Assembly (NCBI GenBank): GCA_032353305.1
Contig: JAUCNG010097769.1
Location: forward strand, 1 to 13,914
Reading direction: 5' to 3'
Length of the DNA: 13,914 nucleotides
DNA from: Cephalothrix spiralis
Lineage: Eukaryota > Nemertea > Palaeonemertea > Archinemertea > Cephalotrichidae
Part shown: positions 9,101-13,914 of the stretch, piece after piece
Position numbering within the stretch: the first letter of the stretch is position 1
How the letters are laid out: each line of letters begins with the position of its first letter
Program-made: the position numbers and the translations under genes
The notes under the pieces: model-generated
Seen by the model: the letters and a program-made list of their open reading frames with translations, nothing else
What the model was told of the DNA's origin: nothing
The model's database searches: none

Positions 9101-10417
9101 ATATTGGAACACACTGTATGTAAGAATAAAGGATTCCATATAATATTACTTTTAGCACGCTAAGTATCAGTCGGCTTCCGACTTCTTACGGTCGATTTAG
9201 AACGTCAGATTCCGAGAGTAAATCGAGATGATATTATGGTGTATTCTAGCGTACATCGAGGTTTTTAAATTGAATGCTGCGTCATCTAAAAGTTTTTTAA
9301 ATTTCAAGTTATGTAGTGACACAATATTTACTCAACTGAAGACAATACTCGGCTTTTATATTTATTTTCTAAAATTCGTATTTTTCAGCTGAACATTCCA
9401 TATGTATATGTATAATGTTTTGTGCATGTACAATCCCATGTTAAATCTATGCCTTGGTTTGGTAGATGTTGGTTATTTTCATATAGCATTTATGGGGCTT
9501 ATAGTCGAATTTAAGATTTTTGAAACCGGCTTTTCTCCGCCGATCTCTCGAAAGTTGTTTTGACCATTTAATGCTGAAATACTTATATAGAGATTGTAGG
9601 CATACATACCATTTATAAATCGCCCTTAAAATTTCAAATAATCGAAATTTAAAATATATTAAAGATGGGCTGCATTTCTTAACGTATTTACGAATAAGCA
9701 TAATGAAAACTAACGGTTTTGGATACTTAGTTTTTAATATGTTGTCATCAATAGTGTATTATGTTTCAATCTAGGCAAGATTTCAGTTTTCTAAAATTTT
9801 GGTCATTAAATAATTTGTTCATTCACCATTTGGTCTTTCAACATTTCGTCTTCATCGTTTTGGATTTTCCATATGATTCCGTGAGCTACATACAACATGT
9901 ACATGCATGGGTCAAATACCTCCTAAAGTTTGACTAAGTGCTTCTTAAATCTCAAAAAAATCTGCAAAATGCCTAAAAATTTAAAAGGCTTCTGATGCCT
10001 CAAAGATGATGGATTCTGATAGTATTAACTAAAATAATTCCTCGTCTCGCTTCGCTCTTCTTTTTGTTCAAGAAGGCGCGCAATTTTTCTGCTCATAAGA
10101 ATTTCTATAAATTAAAGTCTAGGAATCCCTTTTTAAATTATTTTATGAGTAGCTTTGACCCTGATTCAATAAACGACACCTCGTCCCTTTAGCGAGCTAC
10201 GTCGCGATTTCTAGATGACCCATGTGCATGTACGTTTAGAAGAATATAATACAATGTCACCGTTTACATGCTTATTTTACCACTGCTTGCATATCTGTCA
10301 TTTTTTGCTTGTTTTTATTTATTATTTGCATGTTTTATTTATTTTGCATTGATGTTGTGCTTGTTCCTGTCTTTCAGTTCATCTGCGTCTTCTGGTAACT
10401 GGACTGCATTTCCGTGA
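3082..10417 (+). CDS. NECAP: NECAP-family endocytic coat-associated protein (5' partial, seven exons)
   Basis: The spliced product is 262 complete residues plus one split codon: join 3082-3182, 4291-4395, 5376-5457, 6108-6216, 6807-7014, 7862-8006, 10378-10417. All introns are GT-AG and the frame stays open throughout. Family hallmarks in order are [48 protein letters not shown] and [14 protein letters not shown], together the PHear fold (fragment residues 1 to about 133). A Gly/Pro-rich linker with PPPP follows, then DLWGDF (243-247) and NWTAFP at the C-terminus. In known NECAPs the PHear domain binds the AP-2 core and the WxxF motifs bind the alpha-adaptin ear at clathrin-coated pits, and NECAPs modulate AP-2 activity. 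Vertebrate NECAP1 is about 275 residues, so only an N-terminal exon of about 30 residues is missing. I searched upstream and did not find it. NECAP1 versus NECAP2 cannot be assigned, since invertebrates usually carry one copy. The family call is very secure. Confidence 0.96.
3439..3565. repeat. Dispersed repeat, copy 2
   Basis: This is the diverged counterpart of 806-925, sharing the GGCCGGCGTAATGG-CCAAAAAC core and the AAGCGCCAAATC block. It sits in NECAP intron a and, like copy 1, is followed closely by a hairpin (3579-3649). Confidence 0.65.
3579..3649. repeat. Inverted repeat following dispersed repeat copy 2
   Basis: TACCACGGTT at 3580-3589 pairs with AACCGTGGTA at 3639-3648, with about 49 bases between. 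Weaker complementarity extends outward. Confidence 0.65.
3745..3965. repeat. Diverged direct duplication
   Basis: Two copies share the ordered blocks GAGGTC, TTTAAT, GTCAAAA, AGAGAGTC, TGTTTT and ATAGCTTAT. One begins at 3745 and the other at 3862, the second carrying extra sequence. The duplication also shows as two KTxRDSLR-like peptides on the - strand, which is repeat structure rather than a gene. Confidence 0.6.
4291..4395 (+). CDS. NECAP: NECAP exon b
   Basis: The acceptor CTTTTTCCAG ends at 4290 and the donor GTAAGT starts at 4396; phases are 1 in and 1 out. It encodes [20 protein letters not shown] followed by [15 protein letters not shown]. The SSRYFVIRI strand is a NECAP signature within the PHear domain. 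Confidence 0.96.
4489..4528. repeat. Perfect 11-base-stem hairpin with GCGCATGCGC loop
   Basis: GTTATTTTCAC at 4489-4499 pairs with GTGAAAATAAC at 4518-4528. The loop holds the self-complementary GCGCATGCGC. It lies in NECAP intron b, about 95 bases after exon b. Confidence 0.75.
4596..4978. mobile_element. MITE with 46-base near-perfect terminal inverted repeats
   Basis: The left TIR at 4599-4644 (CAATTGGATGGAAAAATTGG..., ending TTGTACCAAAA) and the right TIR at 4927-4972 match at 45 of 46 bases. The interior has poly-A/T tracts in inverted orientation around 4651-4670 and 4739-4757, C- and G-runs, and an 11-G tract at 4913-4923. There is no ORF. TA-rich ends are compatible with a TA target, but the exact duplication is not clear. 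It lies wholly in NECAP intron b. Confidence 0.85.
5036..5310. repeat. Diverged direct repeat pair in intron b
   Basis: About 75 bases near 5040-5115 recur near 5230-5310. Shared blocks include AATACAT, AAATAT(G/A)TCCTAT(C/T)AATCT, AACAATTCCGC or GGCAATTCCGC, and an AAGTG motif. Between them lies GGCGCGCAAAAATAGCAGTTTT, whose last 18 bases equal positions 81-98 of the fold-back at 1-641. Confidence 0.6.
5376..5457 (+). CDS. NECAP: NECAP exon c
   Basis: The acceptor TTTGTTTCTAG ends at 5375 and the donor GTAAGG starts at 5458; phases are 1 in and 2 out. It encodes [19 protein letters not shown] and VSLQDHF, the most conserved block of the family. Confidence 0.96.
5551..5582. repeat. Perfect hairpin in intron c
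   Basis: GTACGCGGTTT (5551-5561) and AAACCGCGTAC (5572-5582) form a perfect 11-base stem with a 10-base loop. Confidence 0.75.
6108..6216 (+). CDS. NECAP: NECAP exon d (end of PHear domain)
   Basis: The acceptor TTTCTGATTTCAG ends at 6107 and the donor GTAAAT starts at 6217; phases are 2 in and 0 out. It encodes [12 protein letters not shown], a short variable stretch, and [18 protein letters not shown], the conserved closing segment of the PHear domain. If the intron were retained the frame would close at TAG 6235-6237. Confidence 0.95.
6245..6610. other. Unexplained GC-richer block in NECAP intron d
   Basis: It fills most of the 590-base intron between exons d and e and is clearly less AT-rich than neighbouring introns. 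It is open for 90 codons on the + strand (6337-6609) and 74 on the - strand (6473-6249), but neither product resembles anything I recognise and neither has exon-like borders. It may be a fragment of a mobile element. Confidence 0.35.
6807..7014 (+). CDS. NECAP: NECAP exon e (Gly/Pro-rich linker)
   Basis: The acceptor CTTTTTCAG ends at 6806 and the donor GTAATT starts at 7015; phases are 0 in and 1 out. It starts [20 protein letters not shown], continues through [15 protein letters not shown], and ends near APPAMP. Composition and order match the unstructured Gly-then-poly-Pro linker of NECAPs. This exon is the least conserved and is placed by frame continuity and splice sites. Confidence 0.93.
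7180..7440. mobile_element. MITE with 23-base perfect terminal inverted repeats
   Basis: The left end at 7180-7202 (ATAAACTAATCACCTATAAA...) and the right end at 7418-7440 are exact reverse complements. The element is about 261 bases with no ORF and lies in NECAP intron e. The interior shows only weak further pairing, so it is a classical short-TIR MITE rather than a fold-back. Confidence 0.82.
7862..8006 (+). CDS. NECAP: NECAP exon f (WGDF motif)
   Basis: The acceptor TATTTTTCAG ends at 7861 and the donor GTGAGT starts at 8007; phases are 1 in and 2 out. It contains [15 protein letters not shown], an Asn-rich spacer and then [15 protein letters not shown] is the first WxxF-type alpha-ear ligand of the family. 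Reading through the donor gives AAG TGA, an immediate stop at 8008-8010. Confidence 0.94.
8589..9116. mobile_element. Mariner-type MITE flanked by TA
   Basis: The left end CAGGGTGTCC is a typical Tc1/mariner terminus. The right end reads CAGTGTGTTCC in reverse complement, and each is flanked by TA (8587-8588 and 9117-9118), the expected target duplication. The first 62 bases of each end match at 56 positions, and weaker pairing continues inward (around 8690-8720 with 8990-9030). At 528 bases with no transposase reading frame it is non-autonomous. It sits in the 2.4 kb last NECAP intron. Each TIR carries TGACGTCA, at 8622-8629 and 9076-9083. Confidence 0.88.
9798..9860. repeat. Degenerate 15-base minisatellite
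   Basis: Four units of about 15 bases follow the pattern TTTGGTC-TTCAACA: 9798-9813, 9814-9828, 9829-9843 and 9844-9857, with a partial fifth. Confidence 0.65.
10378..10417 (+). CDS. NECAP: NECAP terminal coding exon g (WTAF motif and stop)
   Basis: The acceptor CTGTCTTTCAG ends at 10377. Only 40 bases are coding: a split Asn codon, [12 protein letters not shown] and TGA at 10415-10417. The NWxxF ending is typical of NECAP C-termini; vertebrate NECAP1 ends exactly at WVQF, whereas here one extra Pro follows the Phe. The exon is too small to be noticed by ORF length. The exact frame match and the motif make it convincing. Confidence 0.93.
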
Positions 10418-10530
10418 TGGTTGTTGTTCACATTTACGTTTACGAATTTTGTTTAATGTGCTATTCTTTCTTGTCTTACCATAGGCCAATAAGTCTAAGG
10501 AATAAATACTCCACACGATACTATATATTC
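10418..10530 (+). other. NECAP: NECAP 3' UTR (short form)
   Basis: Untranslated sequence begins after TGA. The end near 10530 is inferred from the AATAAA at 10501-10506 and the GT-rich stretch that follows (GCCGTTTGTGG, about 10531-10541). Longer forms using later signals are possible. Confidence 0.55.
10501..10506 (+). promoter_or_regulatory. Polyadenylation signal AATAAA for NECAP
   Basis: A canonical AATAAA lies 84 bases after the stop codon on the same strand, followed about 25 to 35 bases later by a GT-rich stretch. This is the usual arrangement of a cleavage site. Confidence 0.6.
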
Positions 10531-10576
10531 GCCGTTTGTGGACTAGAAAAACCCTTTGGTGGTTTTAATTTATGAT

Positions 10577-10909
10577 TCCCTGAAATTTGAAAATCGCCGG
10601 TTGCTCAGTTTTCGGGTTTTTATAATTGCACATGCGCAAAAAAAACAGCGGGCATGTTTCTATCAGTACGCAATACATTTTTATGACGTAAAATCAGCCG
10701 TTACCGAGTTAATGATAATGGCATCACACCTATTTAATTCGTTAATAACACTGTAACGGCTTATTTAATGTCATATAAATGTATTACGGACAGATGGAAA
10801 CACGCCCCTGTTTTACCGGAATCCGCTGTTATTTTTGCGGCTTTAGAATTCTTCCGTGCATGCGCTTTTTTCGAAAACTTGGCTGCCGGCGATCTTGAAA
10901 GTTTGAGGA
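10577..10909. mobile_element. Fold-back (MITE-like) element downstream of NECAP
   Basis: Both arms are nearly complete halves of the element. Left-arm blocks AATCGCCGG, AGTTTTCG, GCACATGCGC, AACAGCGG, AATACATTT and AGCCGTTAC recur in order as reverse complements in the right arm, ending GCCGGCGATCTTGAAAG. The centre is near 10740. No coding capacity is evident. It begins about 45 bases past the likely NECAP cleavage site. Confidence 0.8.
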
Positions 10910-11917
10910 AATAATGTTGGGACAGTATAGATCAAAACCACCAAAAGGTCAACAAAAATAAAACCTGTTATAACTGCGAATATTGTACCGTGACCAATTT
11001 GAATATTTCCCAGAAGGCAAAACATGCATGATAAAGCTGTGCCTAGTAATTTGGAATAAATGTAATTTATGAATAAAGGGAGTACTAAGAGACATTTTCT
11101 CTGAACTACATGTATGTCTGGATCGCCCAAAATAGGCACTTATAAATGTTCTTATAGGCACTTATATCGCCCGATTGCAGGAAATGTTTTACACTTTTTG
11201 TAAATCATTTACAACGCGTGCAAACTTTCCTACAGATTTTAACCTCCCACCCCATTGTGCCTTTAAATTATGCTATACTAAAAACTTTTTTTAATGTTCC
11301 ATTATGTTGTTTTAAGAGTTAATTCAATCAAAATTCATACTTTAAAAAGGATTTAGGGTATTAAAACAAAAGAAAAACAACCAATAAAAAGTTTGCAAAG
11401 GGTGGATACAAATTTTGACTCTGTTTAAACCAACCTACCCCCGATCATATCATTTTTCCATGTTTAAAAAAGGAAATTTTAACGCCCGATTGTGTTTTTC
11501 TTGTGGTCACAGAGAAAGGAAATATTCCATGTTTCTAACATGTATGACGACTTTTATTCTCTCTTAATACGACTACCATAATTCGAGGCACACAGCTTTA
11601 TCATGTAAATTCAATTTTGTTTTCTGATTGCTGTTCTCCCAAGTACCTGATTAGATATTCAAAATGGCGGATTGATTTCTTAGACCTAAAATGGTCAATG
11701 GTTAGACGAGATTGTATCTGTATCTATTTATGTATGTTATTGAATACCATGTATTCCTCGCATAGAACTTATTATAATGACAATTATGCCACGTGATATT
11801 TATCAACCAATGACGGTTATTAATCAGATGACGTCATTTTCAAGCGGCCATACAAATATTCCATTTAAGTACATGTACTTATATATTGTTCACTCAGACC
11901 CGTATGAGCTTAAATCT
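10910..11917. other. Gene-free AT-rich flank
   Basis: Nothing recognisable was found on either strand. The reading frames of 98 and 70 codons on the - strand near 10843-11161 overlap the fold-back arm and show no protein-like conservation or splice context. Confidence 0.5.
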
Positions 11918-12060
11918 ACCGTGGGAAGGTAAACCGCGGTAACTCTGAAAATAGAAAATTTGTAAATCGATTTGTATAGGATTCCAATCTTAAATGAAGT
12001 TAAGGTAATTAATTTCACCAATTAAAAAAGTGAGTTGCCACGCTTTACCTTCCTACGACA
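11918..12060. repeat. Inverted repeat element
   Basis: CCGTGGGAAGGTAAACCGCGG followed by TAACTC at the left corresponds to TCGTAGGAAGGTAAAGCGTGG followed by CAACTC read from the right end on the opposite strand. The arms are about 27 bases with several mismatches; an old small MITE is likely. Confidence 0.6.
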
Positions 12061-12798
12061 GAAATGCACTTAACTACCCCAGTTATAAGGCCCAGTAGTG
12101 TGTTTTCTATTCTTATGCAAATTAATGATTTCAGTGCTTTAAAAGAGATCGAAAGATAAGATCCCTTTGTTTTAACTCCCTCTCAGAAGTAACATTTATG
12201 GGCCATTGGGCATGGCTCATTGGCGTAGCAGCTAGACCAGAATGTACGTGTGTTAGGTTTTTGTTGATTTCGCCCTCTTTCTTGAACTAATATCGAAGGC
12301 TTGTGTATTGTAACTTTTAGGTAACAAAAACTAAATGTACTTTTTCCTTCGATGTTTAGATATATTTATTTTTGTACTAGTCCGCATTTTCAAATCTTTA
12401 ATTTGCTGAAATTAAATAGGCGAAAAATAAGTATGCATTTTCAATAAATTTACTGTTCTAAAAAAAGACAAAAACGATGTAGAGACCCCCAAAACATAAT
12501 ACGTTACTATTAGACGGTATATTGTTTTATTTATCATAATCATTGGGAAAATCATATCATTTTATTTAGATTATTCTAAAATACTTAACTACATGTAATT
12601 GTATAATGATTTATAATCTACTTTATATACGATGGCCAGCTGTAGGTGGGCTTTTTAATTATGAAAGGCCCATTTTACTCATTTGTTATTAAACGGTTAT
12701 CCCATGAAACCTCGTGATATTATTTAACAGCCTGGCTCTTGGTGTGAAGAGGGGTTAACGAAATAACCCTACAATTAACAAATCAATCGTTAATACTA
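12061..12798. other. Gene-free AT-rich stretch
   Basis: No exon, RNA gene or repeat was recognised, apart from short complementarity such as GGGCTTTTTAATTATG with AAAGGCCC near 12648-12673. Confidence 0.5.
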
Positions 12799-12911
12799 TG
12801 GGGCCATGTAGCGTACAAATTATAAGGGCCCGAGATACTATTTGTTACAGGTCGAGTTGGGAGACGTGACAATGGACACATAATTATCAAGGGCCCGCTA
12901 CATAGCCCGAG
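12799..12911. repeat. Inverted repeat element
   Basis: GGGCCATGTAGCG near 12800 pairs with CGCTACATAGCCC near 12896-12909, and GGGCCC occurs inside both arms. There is no ORF. Confidence 0.6.
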
Positions 12912-13219
12912 TAGTATTATATTAACTGTGTCTAAATACGCTTTTTTTAATTCATGGACACCCTAAATCTAGAATTTCTATCTATTACAATGTACTTATA
13001 TTGGCAAATATTACTAAATAGTTTTAACAGGCAAATCATTCCGAAAGTCTTTGCACTTTTCCATTATTAAACGGATTGTTGCCATTGTCGGGCAAAATTG
13101 CAGTTTATTTAAATTTTATTTTGTTATAAAGAGTCCATCAACAATGATGTATAAAAAACTGTTTTGATATAAAATAGTTTTTTACATATCCGTACGATTG
13201 TGTGTGTAATTTGAGATGT

Positions 13220-13727
13220 AATCATATAGATCATAATAATTAGGTCTAAGGAACCGGGCTTCCATCTTGGGAGAACTCAATTAGAATCGGAAATTGACAG
13301 AAAAATCGGGAAAAATATGCATTTTTCTAGGATCAAATTTGGACGATCTAGAAGTCGTACAGACTTGGGACATATATTCAAATGATCACTATTATCTGTT
13401 GATTACTGGCACCTAGCATCAAATATAGTAACCTTTAATTTATGTTGGAAAATGAATGCTCCTGTGGTTGGTAGATAAAGACTAAAATATGGGCATAGAG
13501 CCACAGGAGCATTCATTTTTCGACATAAAATGAAGGCTAGGTGCCAATAATCAGCAGATGATAAGGAACATTTTGATATATGTCCTAAGTCTGTACGACT
13601 TCTAGGTCGTCCAAATTTGAAAAATGCATATTTTGTCATGATTTTCTGTCAATTTCCGATTCTGATTGAGTCCTCCCAAGATGGAAGCCGGTTCCTTAGA
13701 CCTAATTATTATGGTCTATATTAGACT
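13220..13727. mobile_element. Fold-back element bracketed by an 11-base direct repeat
   Basis: The arms run from about 13227 to 13718, with pairs such as ATAATAATTAGGTCTAAGG with CCTTAGACCTAATTATTAT, AAGTCGTACAGACTT with AAGTCTGTACGACTT, and AATGAATGCTCCTGTGG with CCACAGGAGCATTCATT. The loop is about 36 bases (13467-13503). ATTTGAGATGT flanks it at 13209-13219 and 13728-13738, resembling a target-site duplication. There is no transposase. Confidence 0.85.
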
Positions 13728-13738
13728 ATTTGAGATGT

Positions 13739-13914
13739 GTCTTTCATTAGTTATTTTTACATAAGATGTATTTTGGAATTATGGAATTTCGTTATTAAAA
13801 TACGAGATACCTTCATGCATTCCATGGTTATACTTTTGGGGTTACTTTTCGAAAGATTGAATGTCCAAATAAAGAATAAAGCAGGCATCAATGTTTATAT
13901 GAATTATAATATTC
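13739..13914. other. AT-rich right flank, nothing recognised
   Basis: Several AATAAA-like words occur near 13867-13880, but no associated gene was found. Confidence 0.4.

Noticed and set aside
9380-9400. Alternative acceptor TTTTTCAG before CTGAAC in the last intron
   Set aside because: Joined to exon f it gives an immediate stop (AAC TGA), and nothing else supports an exon there; 10378 gives the expected NECAP C-terminus.
10843-11161. Minus-strand frames of 98 and 70 codons with hydrophobic stretches
   Set aside because: They overlap a fold-back arm and AT-rich flank, resemble nothing known, and lack splice or polyadenylation context.

Overview
This looks like animal (metazoan) nuclear DNA. 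It is AT-rich, with a multi-exon protein gene, canonical GT-AG introns of about 0.6 to 2.4 kb and many fold-back (inverted-repeat) elements. There is no bacterial-style gene packing, operon, CRISPR array or rRNA. Frequent ACATGTA-type words, the LRAT-like exon and the AT bias suggest an invertebrate, perhaps a lophotrochozoan such as a bivalve. That placement is a low-confidence inference.

The main gene is on the + strand: a NECAP-family protein (adaptin-ear-binding coat-associated protein, an AP-2/clathrin endocytosis regulator). Seven coding exons run from 3082 to the stop codon at 10415-10417 and give 262 complete residues with an open reading frame across every junction. The first coding exon (about 30 residues in vertebrate NECAPs) was not found and probably lies left of the window. 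The product has most of the N-terminal PHear fold, a Gly/Pro-rich linker and two WxxF motifs (WGDF and a near-terminal WTAF). An AATAAA signal follows 84 bases after the stop.

On the - strand, 1557 to 1167 is a second exon-like block. It has a pyrimidine-rich acceptor before its ATG and a perfect GTAAGT donor after it. It encodes a Cys-rich N-terminus and the beginning of an LRAT-like (NlpC/P60 superfamily) domain. The remaining exons, including the expected catalytic Cys motif, were not found.

Layout: 1-641 is one long fold-back element; 806-1069 a dispersed repeat plus hairpin; 1167-1557 the LRAT-like exon (-); 1558-3081 no recognised gene apart from small repeats and a GC-richer block; 3082-10417 NECAP exons with introns carrying several MITE-like elements; 10418 to about 10530 the 3' UTR; 10577-13914 no gene, but three or four more inverted-repeat elements. 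One of these (13220-13727) is bracketed by an 11-base direct repeat.

The two genes show no evident functional link. Nothing here supports a new multi-gene system. The most noteworthy points are the LRAT-like exon with its Cys-rich N-terminus and the density of unrelated fold-back elements, which by my tally cover roughly a fifth of the window.
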